From contig JALQPE010000461.1 in the NCBI GenBank assembly GCA_030407315.1, positions 1-64,000 on the forward strand: a stretch of 64,000 bases of DNA, read 5' to 3'. Positions 50,617 through 61,786 of this stretch are shown one piece after another. The translations under genes and the position numbers were made by a program. The notes beneath the pieces were generated by a model. That model saw only the letters and a program-made list of their open reading frames with translations. It did not search any database and was not told the DNA's origin. How positions within the stretch are numbered: the stretch's first letter is position 1; each line of letters opens with the position of its first letter. Origin of the DNA: Asparagopsis taxiformis (lineage: Eukaryota > Rhodophyta > Florideophyceae > Bonnemaisoniales > Bonnemaisoniaceae).

Positions 50617-50863
50617 TAAAGGAGAGCAGGGTGTGTTGTTGTTTTCTATGTACTAGTTGTCTAAGAGCTGTATTTATATCTACACGGAACTAGTGGCATG
50701 TGAAATTATTTTGCCTGTTGAGCAATATGGGAGAGTGGAGATCACGCCATGCAATCGTGGAGAGTGCATAAAAATTGTGCAATCTAACTTTCTCATCTCG
50801 GTAGCAATGTTGAGAATGTTGCAGTGCAAATACTTCTGCAAACATGTAATGAGATATTTCATA
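50539..50863 (-). repeat. 5' LTR of the second copia element
   Basis: Same 325-bp sequence as 45165-45489. GTTGC follows at 50864-50868 as the target duplication. Confidence 0.93.
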
Positions 50864-50868
50864 GTTGC

Positions 50869-51687
50869 ACAATTAGACAGAATCACGTTCGTTGTTGGGT
50901 GGTCTAGTCACCCATGATTCGTGCGGCCTTCAGGCTGTCGGCTTTCTATATATGCCCTAGCCTCTGCTCACATCATGAGAGATCGGCAAGCACAAGGTTT
51001 TCAGTTCTTTGTTCTACAGATAATTGTTCTACCATTCCACGGACTACTATTGTATACGCTCTCGAATATATGTTCTTTGTTCTCTACCTCTAAGTTCTTT
51101 TGTTCTACGTTCTACGATTCACTCTGTGGATTCTATCGTTACCCACAGAATCCCAACTTTTCATACCAGCAATTGCATGCGCTGTGAAAACAAATCATAT
51201 TGAAATATCACGTTGGATTGATTTCACTGGTTTATCCCGCCACGGTGAAACTGCACTCACTGATCCTGTAGCAGAGAAATTGCACAAGTTGCACCAGCGA
51301 GTGAGAGACGGGATGTTCTATGCCAAGGAGGGATTGTAGGAAGGTTGTTGGGAAACTGAGTTGGGCTTGCGGTCGTACTGGTTGCGGCGATTTGCGGTTT
51401 GGAGTGCATGGTCTTGGCGCAGAGTTTGTGTTGGTAGTGGACCTGCAGCAGGCCGAATGATCACATCTGTATCACACGTTCGATGAGGTAGAAGGGAAGA
51501 GAACAATGGAATAGGTCATGACATGGAATACACGGTGGGAAATTTTTATTCCTGCTTCGAAACTACACGGCAAAAGTTTTAACGTCATTTCGCTTCCGTT
51601 CAACTCCCAATACTCGATGTAAACCTCGATAAGATCATGAGTAGAACGCAGTATAACTGCCGGGTTTACGGGAAACGTTCCGGACAG
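50869..51687. other. Flank of the second copia insertion
   Basis: No gene supported. It holds T-rich sequence with TTCTTTGTTCTAC-type short repeats near 51008-51110. Confidence 0.4.
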
Positions 51688-51764
51688 CTACTGGGGGGTA
51701 GGAGTTCTGTAGTCCTTCAGACCGAGAGGCCTGCCTGAGCGTGTAGCGGTAGGCCCCCCAGTAG
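51688..51764. repeat. Inverted repeat with CTACTGGGGGG arms
   Basis: CTACTGGGGGG at 51688-51698 is complementary to CCCCCCAGTAG at 51754-51764, with a 55-nt loop that could fold further. Confidence 0.8.
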
Positions 51765-52410
51765 CGGTCCATACTAAGCTACTGAGGATCTACGATAGAG
51801 TGGGATGGTGGGAGGGGAACGAAAGCAAACGAAAACAAGCGACTAGTCTGCAGAATTGACGTGCCTGAGGGTGACGCTCCGTCAACAACTTGCCTTCTGG
51901 CAGCGAAGCAGGATGTTTGCCTCTCGAAGGGCGACTGCGTTGCACTGGCGCGTGCATATTTTGAGGCTGGATTGCCTATACATAGCTGGCTTCCAGAGTC
52001 TGGCCGCCGGCGAGCTTTCAGCTTAGGTAATACGCGCGCCGTGTCACCAAGCCTGCGAGATAAACACGTGTCGCGTGCCGGCTGCACGGCAATCGTTGTC
52101 ACTCCTTCAATTTGCGTTTGTGCTTCTACTAGCGCTTGTGAAGTTAAAATAACTTCTGCGTTCCTTGAAATCCTAGTGTTTGAAAACGAGTAGTTTACAT
52201 TGCGCATTGCGCCGCTGGCACATATATGTGCTTTGTCACACAAATTTCCACCCGAAACGTGCTTCGTCCGGCGTCCTTGCGGAACAGACTCAACTCACAT
52301 ACCGCTAGCCATTTTACTGGGCAATGGCCATTCAATCAACAAGTATTGTTGCGCTACCAAAATCGCTCGGTTGGTCACCAGTTTTTGCCTACGAATTTTT
52401 CAAACCTTCC
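51765..52410. other. Downstream flank of the glycosyltransferase gene
   Basis: A 154-aa minus-strand ORF (51779-52243) overlaps a 110-aa plus-strand ORF; neither has a motif, so no gene is called. Confidence 0.35.
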
Positions 52411-53442
52411 TCAGCCATGGCTTCCTCTTCGCCGTGACGCAAGCTGCGCGGAGCACACCTCCATCACTTTTGTTGTGTCCAACACTGAAATCGCGTTTTC
52501 GAATTCCGAATAGTTGTACGGTGCCACGCCCTTCCATTCAAATCCTTCTCGTTCCTGCGTATATATAATGTACTTGGGCTGCGTGATTTGAACTATGGCC
52601 GCGGCAAACGATGAACCACCAGCAATAAATAAACATCTGCACGAGGAAAGGCGTCTCACCACAAGATCCAAGTCTTCCTTATTACTAAACACATTGGCAT
52701 GATACAATTGTTGCACATTGGCTGAGTCAGTCTCCGTGGACAATACGATATTAGCTGAAAGCTCCGACAGCTTGTTGAGAAGCGGGAGTGTGTTCTCTTC
52801 GTCAATAGCCCACATATTGCCCTCGCCCTTGCTAATGGTTTCCTCAGTGTCGCCGCCTCGCCGAAGCACGTAGATATCCGTCTGCTCGCGCTGGAGTAGT
52901 CGAAACTTGGTGATATCACGAATCAAGTTTTGCGAGTGCTTGACACATGTTCGCGGATGATTGAGGTACTTTTCGACGCGCACATAATTACAATTTCGGA
53001 ACACACCGTACGTTTGCAGAAGATTCCAGTCGTAATGCTCGCATTGGTGCACTATGTCCGACAGAATTTGCTCGATGCTACGCGTCAGTTGGCACGGTAC
53101 CCGTCCGAACACACGGGGATTGTCGAGGCGAATATAGCGACGGATGAAATATCCATGCCCGGAATCGTGGTCGCGCGATGTGACTACGGCACGCGTGTGG
53201 TTTTTCAGCATCACGACCGGTTTCAGTCCCGCCAGAACCGCGCCAATACCCTCGCGTGATATCGCCGCTTGGTCAAGATGGATCTCCGGCGCGTTGTACA
53301 TGGGGAAAGCGATGGGAATTGACAGCGGGATTTCGAGAGTGTGCAGCGTGTACCATGTTGAGAAAAAGAGGAGAACGAAGATGACAGCTACACAGCGGGT
53401 GAAACAAGTTTTCAACGACTTGATTATCGCCATAGTTGCCAA
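52411..53442 (-). CDS. Probable type II membrane glycosyltransferase
   Basis: A 343-aa protein with a short cytosolic tail, one membrane anchor (CVAVIFVLLFFSTWYTL, about residues 17-33) and a lumenal part, the layout of Golgi glycosyltransferases. The lumenal part has YVLRRGGDTEE near residue 200, resembling the HxRRGD nucleotide-sugar loop of fucosyltransferase-like folds, then ANIVLSTETDSANVQQLY and CLFIAGGSSFAAAIVQ, similar to the donor-binding end of GT-B enzymes. Sequon NHT is near residue 81. Exact family and sugar are not identifiable by eye. It is followed upstream by an O-fucosyltransferase-like gene in the same orientation, so both may act on cell-surface glycans. A TATATA-like box lies about 70 bp upstream (53510-53516). 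Confidence 0.6.
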   Translation of the reverse strand: MATMAIIKSLKTCFTRCVAVIFVLLFFSTWYTLHTLEIPLSIPIAFPMYNAPEIHLDQAAISREGIGAVLAGLKPVVMLKNHTRAVVTSRDHDSGHGYFIRRYIRLDNPRVFGRVPCQLTRSIEQILSDIVHQCEHYDWNLLQTYGVFRNCNYVRVEKYLNHPRTCVKHSQNLIRDITKFRLLQREQTDIYVLRRGGDTEETISKGEGNMWAIDEENTLPLLNKLSELSANIVLSTETDSANVQQLYHANVFSNKEDLDLVVRRLSSCRCLFIAGGSSFAAAIVQITQPKYIIYTQEREGFEWKGVAPYNYSEFENAISVLDTTKVMEVCSAQLASRRRGSHG

Positions 53443-53987
53443 ATCGAAGAGGTGAAGGTCAAATCGGTTGTTGTCCTATTTTACAAGTTGGTCCCTGTAC
53501 CACAAACTGTATATAACAGATAGTGGTGAAAAACGGCCATCACAGAAAAGTATACCATGATCAGGGCACGCTCCGTTAGCGCTGAAGAAACTGCGCGAGT
53601 TCAATTCCCACAAGTAACGAGAACGAAACTATTCTTTACGACACGTCGAGACAAGACGCACCCCCGCACACAGTCTATTTCGTCTGCTTCCGAGTCACCA
53701 CTTGTCCACAGGCGGACCGGCGTCGATATCCAGCTCCCCCTTCCTCCCCCAATCAATCACATATCTACATATAGCCAGCTCGACATGTCTTGTGGTCTGG
53801 AAAAACGGATGCGCAGTTTGTCCCCGTGCGTGACCGCTAGTGTCCAAATATTTTCGCACCGTGACCATGTCACGTCACCGTCACTTCCGGCCATGGCCCT
53901 CTGGTCCGGACCACTTTGCGGACCGCGGCGCACAGTCAACACCGACGATGATCTTCTAACAGCGCCAACATTCGACGTCTACATGTC
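53443..53987. other. Intergenic region between the two glycosyltransferase-like genes
   Basis: It holds the probable promoter of the 52411-53442 gene. A 206-aa plus-strand ORF starting at 53557 is antisense to the neighbouring gene and is not called. Confidence 0.4.
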
Positions 53988-55229
53988 TCAGAAGAAGAGC
54001 CGCCGCTCCGTCTTGTTCAGAAAGAAGCGCATATTATTGATCTCCGTCGTGAACGACGAATACCGATTGCCCACAAATTCCTCCGCTCGACTCGCGACGA
54101 TCTGGCTCGCCAACGCCATGATGTCCACTCGGTGTGCCGCCCATTTCAGCGCGTCCGGCAGTAGCACTTGGTCTTGAAACTTCAACGCAAACGCCGATCC
54201 CTTCAACAACTCGCGACATTCATTCGAATGTGTGGTACTGATGTAGATCGGTATCGATCGATTCCGAAACGCGCCCATCCTCGCCACCATGGCGTCCGTC
54301 GATTGCACAAACGAATCGGCGCCAAACCGCGCGCAAAGCTCCTTCATCTGCTCGCATTTCGTTTCGAAATCGCCGCGTCGAATGTGCATCGCGTTGTACC
54401 TTTCGCCGATGGATGCACTGATGATATCTGCAATACTCAACACCACCTCGCTCGGCTTGAGCGCCGCTTTAATGCTCTGCAGTGCTGACGAATTGTTGAT
54501 GTTATACCCCTGTCCGAAGCGCGCATAGTCGGAATACATGCCGAAGTGTTCGTCGGATGAAAAGTTGACATTGGCACACAAACTGTCGTCCACACACGTC
54601 TCATTCTTGTGCCCGCCAAACGACTCGACGTATCTCAGATCCAACCGCAGCAGGCGTCTGTAATGCTCGAGGAGATTTCCAGCACTCGATTCGGACGAGT
54701 CGGAATGCGACGATTTGGCGTACACAATTCGACGACAGGGTGTCGGACGCGCGTGTCGTATCTGATCAATTGTCACAACTGGTAGCAAGCGTCGCAAACT
54801 TTGCAAGTCAAAGTAATCTTCAAAGGAGAAGGGCCCGTGCGTTTCTGTGTCGTAGCGTCTGTTGGCGTACATCAGAGGCAAAACTAGCGTACGATTGCTC
54901 AACATTGCACAACGAATCGACTCGGCGACAGTGATGAGCTGGTTATTAAAGCCATCAGGTCGCGGTGTGAGGAACATGAGTGGACGTTTGTGAACAAGGC
55001 GGTTGGATAAGTGACACGCGATTGTGCTGGGCAAATTTGTGTCAGCCACATGGACTATTTTGTCTAGACGAGGGGATATGTTGGCAAATAGCAGCAGAGC
55101 GGTAAGCACTAATGTAGTGCAGAATAGTATGCAGATGCTGGGTGGACTGATGCGCATTTCAGCAAACACAGTGTTAGATCGCAACCTTGAGATTGAAAGA
55201 CGTGCGAGCCGTGAATATTGCCACAGCAA
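53988..55229 (-). CDS. GDP-fucose protein O-fucosyltransferase-like protein
   Basis: A 413-aa type II membrane protein with its anchor at about residues 29-48 (ICILFCTTLVLTALLLFA); the ATG at residue 25 is an alternative start. The lumenal part opens with FLTPRPDGFNNQLITVAESI, matching the N-terminal donor-site pattern (P.GG.NNQ) of the O-fucosyltransferase superfamily. MHIRRGDFETKC near residue 275 is the conserved HxRxGD loop. The C-terminal ASRAEEFVGNRYSSFTTEINNMR is the family's third motif. Likely substrate is GDP-fucose with a protein or glycan acceptor in the ER/Golgi. Two Cys pairs around 205-225 may form disulphides. Family assignment is firm; acceptor and linkage are not. Confidence 0.85.
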   Translation of the reverse strand: MLWQYSRLARLSISRLRSNTVFAEMRISPPSICILFCTTLVLTALLLFANISPRLDKIVHVADTNLPSTIACHLSNRLVHKRPLMFLTPRPDGFNNQLITVAESIRCAMLSNRTLVLPLMYANRRYDTETHGPFSFEDYFDLQSLRRLLPVVTIDQIRHARPTPCRRIVYAKSSHSDSSESSAGNLLEHYRRLLRLDLRYVESFGGHKNETCVDDSLCANVNFSSDEHFGMYSDYARFGQGYNINNSSALQSIKAALKPSEVVLSIADIISASIGERYNAMHIRRGDFETKCEQMKELCARFGADSFVQSTDAMVARMGAFRNRSIPIYISTTHSNECRELLKGSAFALKFQDQVLLPDALKWAAHRVDIMALASQIVASRAEEFVGNRYSSFTTEINNMRFFLNKTERRLFF

Positions 55230-55872
55230 AGCTCAACGAAAAATGTGGAGATAGTGCGTGTGCTGCGTTGGTGCGAATCGGTGGAGGAAGGATGTGTACC
55301 AACGGTGCGATGGTCATTTGTTCTGTTACTCCCAAGTTCATGTTTGTTCAGTTCTACAACCCAGCTGGTGTTGAATGGGAGCGCATGCTGTTAGTTCGAG
55401 TCGCACTTGCAGTGACTTTGTGCCAGTAGATAGCTTATAGTGTCGTACAGCAATCAAAGTTGCGATACGTCCACAATTCCAATGACGTCCAGCGCTGAAA
55501 CTGGTATTTTTGAATTGCGTGCAAACAGTCGACATCAGACGCTTGATCTGAACAATGGCGGTTAGTGGACACGACGTATATGTTCCATGTAGAGGTGTTG
55601 TTGATACCGTGATACTTGTCCCTGTCTTTCCGATCGACCTCCCTATCTGCATTATATTGGATCGTGTGAGGACAGCGTAAAACGCGCAGAGTGGATGAGC
55701 AGAAAATGTTGTCAATTCTTGGGCAGCGTTGTCTCGATCAAACGCGCGTTGAACACATCCATTGCACTAACCACACGGATGCATCACCTTGGACGTCAAA
55801 AAAGGTCATCGAATGCTACCGTTGACACGTGCGTCTCAGAGGATAAAAACTTCATCCTGCATCGCTTTGAGA
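55230..55872. other. Intergenic region
   Basis: No gene supported; holds the O-fucosyltransferase promoter and the tRNA 3' flank. Confidence 0.35.
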
Positions 55873-55944
55873 GTTCCTGCTGGGACTTGAACCCAGGCTT
55901 CGAGATTCAGAGTCTCGCGTGCTAACCAACTACACAACAGGAAC
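55873..55944 (-). tRNA. tRNA-Gln (anticodon CTG)
   Basis: A 72-nt cloverleaf on the minus strand: acceptor GTTCCTG/CAGGAAC, D-stem GTGT/GCAC with GG in the loop, anticodon stem CGAGA/TCTCG with loop CTCTGAA (anticodon CTG), variable AAGC, T-stem CTGGG/CCCAG with loop TTCAAGT. Every stem pairs; there is no intron and no encoded CCA. The D-arm and anticodon arm match eukaryotic tRNA-Gln. A T5 run 23-28 nt downstream (55845-55849) is a good RNA polymerase III stop. Confidence 0.95.
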
Positions 55945-56160
55945 ACGCGCTACACACCCCGACGATAAGCGGAAATATTTTTGAACAACTAAAAATAAAT
56001 TTTCATTGAATTTTAGTATTGAAAATATATGACCCACAAAACGTGGAATTCGTTTTCAAAAAGTTAATTTACAAAATAGGATCGGAATCATGGGGGGCAT
56101 CAAATTTGAACGAGCCAGTCATCGATTGCCAAGTACAACAATGAGAACAACATTTGCAAA

Positions 56161-59100
56161 TTAGGCAGCAAATAAGTATCCCCATCGCATCAAAAGAGCG
56201 CCTCGCAATGTCCACAGAATACGCCACACATCCTTGGACGATTTGCGTGCGACACGCTTCTCTCCCGCCTCGACCCTTTCAAACGGTAAATTCGCTGAAA
56301 GCGTAACAACGCCCTCCATCAACATGACTTCAGCACTTGCACCGGGCGCATTCCCAACGCTTCCTACAAGTGCCCATGCGCCGCCCGATGCTAGGTTGTC
56401 AACGAGCAGACTACCAAGCACTCGTAACGCCCTTCTCCCACGATCTTCCAGCTGATTTATCACGCCGCCTGACGCCGCTACCGCAACCACCGTCGAATAG
56501 TCGAGCGTCTCTATCATGTCGGCAAACAGTTCACTTGTCCCTTCTTCGACGTCGAAACTTTCCAACGATTTCACCTCTCCGTTGCAATCCAACACGGCGA
56601 CATGAATACTCGGTTTTTCCGGCAGGTTGAGTACCGCTCCCTGCACGGCCAAAAGCGTAGATCCACGTCCCGATGATCGAAGACTCACGTACGAGTAGGC
56701 CATGTTTGCATGCAGCCGCTTCGGGAACAAACGGTAGCACGCACGACAACGTGATGATTCTCCTGTGGCGATCATAGATATGCCCGCGTTTTTAAGGTCT
56801 TCGATGCGTCCGACAAATGTCCAACTGCTGCGAGAGCCTGGTGTGGATAATTTTCCATTGGCCGTCCGAGGACCAGGGAGCTTCCTATTGGGATCGTCCT
56901 GTACCGCAATGGCAATAATAAACCCACTGTGCGGACAATGTACCAGTGGGATTACTTCTGCAGACTGGTCTGGATGGAAGTAGACGTCATACGTCTTATA
57001 CTCTCGAAGAGCCCCTGTTCTTTCATCGAAGGCTGCGATAATGACTCCTCTCGCCTTCTTGCCCAATGCGTTTCCATTTGCCTTGATGATTGCCCCAGGT
57101 CTTTCAGTGTCCAATCTATCGACTTCTGCAGTAATATCAATGGATGATATTTGGTCCCCATCGCTCATCGGAACCCAGGTTGAGAACCCTAGAGAACCAT
57201 CGCCTTTTCTGATGTGGTACTCGTGCGCACTACCTGGTGCAGAACCCTTTCGACCAAGCAAAACCCATGACCATTGGTATTTGATTTCGTGTACATAACG
57301 ACTTCCCAATGTCGAAATAGCACGTTTGCATCGGTCAGAAAGTCTTCTAGACCCGTCACTCAACACCGTCATAGCCACAAGCTGCCCCAGTGGCAGTTGC
57401 TCGATGAGCTCTGCGAGATCGTCTGCTGCCTCTGTGCTCTCGCAAGTATTGAATGAGTACACTGCAGACACAACTCCAGAAGTGGGATCAATGACTGCGA
57501 CATTGAGACCAACAGAGGCCGCGCCAAATGTTACTCCATCAATGGCAATGTGCGCCATACCTTTGGGTGACGATCCGGTGGAAGACATTGAAACGGAAAA
57601 GCCGTGCGAATTATCTTCGTTTGCTGTGGTAGTAACTTCGCTTATTGTCTCCGGGACGAGATTGTGGACTGTTTGGCACGAGTCACTGGCATTCAACTGT
57701 TCAGATACTGTACCAACAGCAGCTCCCTTGAAACCGATGAGCGCATAAGAGTCTTGAGAACTGATTGCATCGGCCAGTTTCGCACCGAGAGCACGAAGCG
57801 CGTCGTGTGCCCGCACCGTAAGCATCTTTGCAGCATCATTTTTAACCGCCACTGCAACACAGGTTCCGTATGGCATGTCTTGGACCCAGGACGAGAATTC
57901 GGAGCTTGCATTTCTTTGATGCATGGTATCAAAAGTCTGTAGATGTGCTACAGCGCCTTCAGGGGTGATAATTGCGACATTGAGCCCATCTTTGTTTGGA
58001 AATTCGGGTACAATAGAGCCGCCGATGCGTAACTGTGCGACGTTGCCGAAATTAATACCGGCCGATCGGACGCAAATGACGACGGGACTAGACAATTGTA
58101 ACGGCAGTTGTGCCTTTAGCGACACGGCACCGCTGCGTGCAGGTCGATATTCTTCGCGAACCGAGCCAGGTGCTGCACCCACTTGTCCTATCATAGACCA
58201 ACTATCTCTAAAGCGTATCTTGCGCACAAAGCGACTACCGAGACTCTCAATTGCCTTGATGCAGCGTTCATCCATCCCGGCCACATTTCTCCTCGCGGCA
58301 AGTAGAACGACGCGACCTGGTGGCAACGCCATGATAAAATCAGCAAAAGCGTGTCGATGGCGTGCATGACGATGCACATCAAAACTTTCAAGACCAACGA
58401 GACGGCCAGTCGACTCGCTCACGACTGCCACTTTCACACCGCGTGCGTCTCTACTTTGGCGATAAGCGAAAGAGAACACATCACGATCGTTTACAAAGAG
58501 CTCGGCGCGATTACCGTCATCTGCTCCGGCACTCGAAGTTGCCAAATGCAATGCATCAACTGTAGAACCGCCAAGTATCTCGCCACCGATGACATCTTGC
58601 GGGGCGTACACCGGGGACAGGACTATCGGCAAGGAGAAGGACTGCTCTAGTTCACCGGAATTTGAGCAAACAGCGTTGCCACCGATCTGCCCCACCAGAC
58701 AGTAATATCCGTCACTATGAGCGCCGAGTCGTTGAACAGCGCGCTGTACACGGGGATTTGGCCGAATGTTACCGGCGAGCACGACAATGGAGCCCAGGGG
58801 AAGCAAGTTGAGAAAATCGGCAAGAGCGGCTTGGCGACGATTGGTGTAATTTGCTACAGAAATAACGGCGCCGGTGTCAGCGCTTAGATGGGCGACGTGA
58901 AGTCCGGGGCCTCGGGTGAGCAGCATGCCATCGACGGAGATGGAGGGCGGGGAGGCGCGGGCACGCACGGAGAGCGGGGTCGGTAGCACTGGCGGCGAGA
59001 CGGTGAGATCGGGCATGACGGAAATCGGGAGCGAGGCGGAGCGGTAGCGAATGTACAAGGTGCGCGGGCCGAGCGGGGTGGCGATGGGATAGAGGGTGGC

Positions 59101-59322
59101 GGCGGATGGGAGATGCGTCCAGAAGGCGTTGGATTGTGTGGGCAGTTTGGCGCGCAGCGTGGTCACGTTGAGCACAGTTGTGGCGAGCGCGCATAGGCGG
59201 AGATTGGTGGCGAGCGCGGCGTGATATGTCGTGTGGGGTGCGATTGTTAGCGACGGCTTGGAGGGCGAGGAAAGTGTGAGATGATGCTCCGACGCGTTGG
59301 TAATGGTCAGCGTGAGCGACAT
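56161..59322 (-). CDS. Protein with about six ILEI/FAM3-like domains
   Basis: A 1053-aa protein made mainly of repeats of the ILEI/FAM3 fold. The clearest unit (about residues 600-705) reads GLNVAVIDPTSGVVSAVYSF, AELIEQLPLGQLVAM and SRYVHEIKYQWSWVLLGRKG. Others begin near GLHVAHLSADTGAV, GVKVAVVSESTGRLVGLESF, GLNVAIITPEGAVAHLQTF, GVIIAAFDERTGALREYKTY and SIHVAVLDCNGEVKSLESF, giving about six. FAM3 proteins in animals are small single-domain secreted proteins, and the fold also occurs in glycan enzymes such as POMGNT1, where it binds sugars. No signal peptide is obvious: the N-terminus is a beta-rich stretch (MSLTLTITNASEHHLTL). A carbohydrate-binding role is inferred. Confidence 0.8.
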   Translation of the reverse strand: MSLTLTITNASEHHLTLSSPSKPSLTIAPHTTYHAALATNLRLCALATTVLNVTTLRAKLPTQSNAFWTHLPSAATLYPIATPLGPRTLYIRYRSASLPISVMPDLTVSPPVLPTPLSVRARASPPSISVDGMLLTRGPGLHVAHLSADTGAVISVANYTNRRQAALADFLNLLPLGSIVVLAGNIRPNPRVQRAVQRLGAHSDGYYCLVGQIGGNAVCSNSGELEQSFSLPIVLSPVYAPQDVIGGEILGGSTVDALHLATSSAGADDGNRAELFVNDRDVFSFAYRQSRDARGVKVAVVSESTGRLVGLESFDVHRHARHRHAFADFIMALPPGRVVLLAARRNVAGMDERCIKAIESLGSRFVRKIRFRDSWSMIGQVGAAPGSVREEYRPARSGAVSLKAQLPLQLSSPVVICVRSAGINFGNVAQLRIGGSIVPEFPNKDGLNVAIITPEGAVAHLQTFDTMHQRNASSEFSSWVQDMPYGTCVAVAVKNDAAKMLTVRAHDALRALGAKLADAISSQDSYALIGFKGAAVGTVSEQLNASDSCQTVHNLVPETISEVTTTANEDNSHGFSVSMSSTGSSPKGMAHIAIDGVTFGAASVGLNVAVIDPTSGVVSAVYSFNTCESTEAADDLAELIEQLPLGQLVAMTVLSDGSRRLSDRCKRAISTLGSRYVHEIKYQWSWVLLGRKGSAPGSAHEYHIRKGDGSLGFSTWVPMSDGDQISSIDITAEVDRLDTERPGAIIKANGNALGKKARGVIIAAFDERTGALREYKTYDVYFHPDQSAEVIPLVHCPHSGFIIAIAVQDDPNRKLPGPRTANGKLSTPGSRSSWTFVGRIEDLKNAGISMIATGESSRCRACYRLFPKRLHANMAYSYVSLRSSGRGSTLLAVQGAVLNLPEKPSIHVAVLDCNGEVKSLESFDVEEGTSELFADMIETLDYSTVVAVAASGGVINQLEDRGRRALRVLGSLLVDNLASGGAWALVGSVGNAPGASAEVMLMEGVVTLSANLPFERVEAGEKRVARKSSKDVWRILWTLRGALLMRWGYLFAA

Positions 59323-61721
59323 GGTGCGTGGAGATTGCCAATGCGCTGGGGATCGCTCGTGGACACGTAGGAAATGTTATGTAGCGCTTTGAGGTACACA
59401 CCTGTGGTGTGTTGCAACACGCGCTGACAGAGGAATAGTGTATTTGCATCCAGTGGCCACGTGGCAGACGATTAGGGTATCGATGGCATTGGAAAGCATT
59501 GAAATTGGAATATTTTATCGTCTTTTTGAAAATAATTTTGGGAATAGCTGCTAGTGTACACGTTGCACGTCACGCAAGCCTCTGTGTGTCACAGTTGGCG
59601 ACGAGTGTCATAGAAAATCCATACACTGGTATCTTTGCAGTGTAGTAAATACAAGAGTTAGGGTTAGTATCTGGAAAATAAAAAAGTTGTTTTTCGTCGG
59701 AAACTTTGAACCGTAAAGCTGAAAACGTTACGGTCTGACCGTCAGTCAGCCTTACCGCCCATCATGAGTGTCATCGTTTGCCTGGTTTTCCCCGTTTCGA
59801 CCTTTCGCCTTTGGCCATTTTTCACAGCTGTCCTGGCCGTGATTGAGCGGTCATTTTAAATTTACGGCGTCGTTGCGGTCACTGTTCGAGTCTGTGCAGC
59901 ATTGTGTTGAGCATGCTGATATTTGTGATCACTCGCTCTGGACAAGAGGATATTTTTCAACTTGGAAACCGGCGGGTCGTTTTGGTCCAATCAAATCTGC
60001 CAATGGTCGTGATTCTATCCTACGTGTCCTCTAAAAACAAAATTGGATCCAAGATCGATGTTTACGTCAACAATCAGTAGTGTGTGTCGTCATGCCACGT
60101 GTTTGGCAAAGTGGAGTGATTGGTCATGCGAGTTGTTATGACAAGTTTCAAAATCTCGAAAATATACCAAGTAGTAGCGATGGGTTGGGGTTGTAGGTCT
60201 CAACCAGGACAGTAACCGCCAGTAGCCCTATCGGCAAAGCATTTTGTAGCGCCGTAGGATATCAACTACCTATGGAGGTCTGGTATCAGGATCACAGCTG
60301 CATCAAGTCGGAGTGTGTAATATACGCAAGTTGAGGGCAGTACGTAACTTTAGATAGTTGCCTATGGAGACTATATCAGTCACTCGTCGGGCAATATAAG
60401 CATGCATTCACAAACAAGGCGAAAAAGCACGTTAGTTTACGGGGATATAGGCACAAGTCCAAAGTTGAGGCTGGAAATGGCTCGTGGCGGCTTTGTAAGA
60501 TACGGCGATTGACCCGTGACAAGTGCATATCAATGTGTGGCGTGTAGGGGCATCGAGAAAAGTTTTCCACGCTCGTTTACTTGATCACCTGATGTAATTG
60601 CACGAATTGAGGAGCAGGAGTGGCACAGGGCCTGCACGCGGCACATATTTGTCGAAAATTTAGTAGATTGCACAGCACTTTGGTGCGGCGCGCGTGCGGA
60701 GTGTTGCAATTGGAAATGGGGGTGGACTGCCTTGCTCAGTGGTATATTTTCATCATATGAAGAGATTGATAGACGTGCGGGTCACATTTGTTGGCTTTCT
60801 CTAGAAAGAAACAGGAATGTACGAAATCTGTTTACAGTCTGCGTATGTTTGGAACCATTTGGTAGCTCGTGAAAGCTGTAAAGGTAAAGTTTTGCGTAGC
60901 GAGCGTCCGTGAACACGGCAACAAGGATGGAAGTTTCCTGCCAGACGTGAGGCGGTACGCACAATGGTCTAGAAGGGAAGGGGCCATGAGCAGTCGAGAA
61001 AGCGTCAAGGGTGCGAGGTGGTGGATGTTTGTTGAAAAGTTTTGAAAAATATTCTAAAATATTGCATAAATGAATTTGCAAATTGTGACGTGTCAAGAAT
61101 GGATGTGCCGTGAAATGCGGGCCCGTCGATATATCTATCTAAGAGGTCATATAATCGTGCACAGTTGATGCAACTGTAGACTGTGCTTGGTCATCATTTG
61201 AAAACCGCGCATGAAGCAGCGTTGTATGACGATTCTGCAGACAGGAGGGTTTATGATAGGGTCATCGACGAGTGGTGTGATTTAAAAAATTTGTCCACAG
61301 TGGAAGCGACATTGCACGTCATTCCTACTCCATTGTTGCCCAACGGTGCTATTGGCGATCTGAATAAATATCAACGAAATTGAAGCGCATCTGTCATCTC
61401 GCATCACGTCTTCGCCGCTTCGATCCCGCTCAGCACGCCCGTGATTCGACACGCTTCCAGACATGACATTTCAATTTTTTGTTTCCTGACACGCCATCAT
61501 CACACCTTCTGCCATGATAGTCGACCAATCGATTATTGCTTCCTCTACACGTTCCTGAACAATACACAGACATCTACTCCAATGCAGCCACCCGTCCTCT
61601 TTCATCGATCCTTGCGTCAAACCACATCCCATCCCTCCAAATCCTGCAATAGCACCGCCGAAAACTGTTCGGATTCTTCACAACACACAAACAAACCCTA
61701 CCAAGTTCCCGCCCATCTCCC
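59323..61721. other. 2.4-kb intergenic region
   Basis: No gene supported. Several ORFs of 60-104 codons on both strands lack motifs. It holds the upstream regions of the ILEI-domain gene and the secreted Cys-rich gene. Confidence 0.4.
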
Positions 61722-61729
61722 TATATAAA
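61722..61729 (+). promoter_or_regulatory. TATA box of the secreted Cys-rich protein gene
   Basis: TATATAAA, 58-65 bp upstream of the ATG at 61787, followed by a C/T-rich leader. Confidence 0.65.
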
Positions 61730-61786
61730 CCCTCCGCCTCCCACCCGCCCCCAATCCCTCCACCCGCACACATCCTCATCAACAAA

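Larger units (their letters stand above)
45165..50863 (-). mobile_element. Complete-ended Ty1/copia element with identical LTRs
   Basis: A 5699-bp element on the minus strand has 325-bp LTRs that I read as identical, flanked by the 5-bp target duplication GTTGC (plus strand, 45160-45164 and 50864-50868). A primer site and a purine tract sit at the expected places. Inside are Gag-protease, integrase, reverse transcriptase and RNase H in copia order. Identical LTRs imply a recent insertion, yet the coding part has one in-frame amber, one frameshift and a roughly 458-bp interruption. LTR ends are TA...AA rather than TG...CA if the target duplication is used to set the boundary. Confidence 0.93.

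Noticed and set aside
51779..52243. 154-aa minus ORF
   Set aside because: Overlaps an equally open plus-strand frame; no motif, promoter or repeat support.
53557..54177. 206-aa forward ORF
   Set aside because: It lies antisense to the O-fucosyltransferase-like gene over much of its length and has no motif.
59640..59670. TTAGGGTTAG telomere-like words
   Set aside because: Only one and a half copies; no array.
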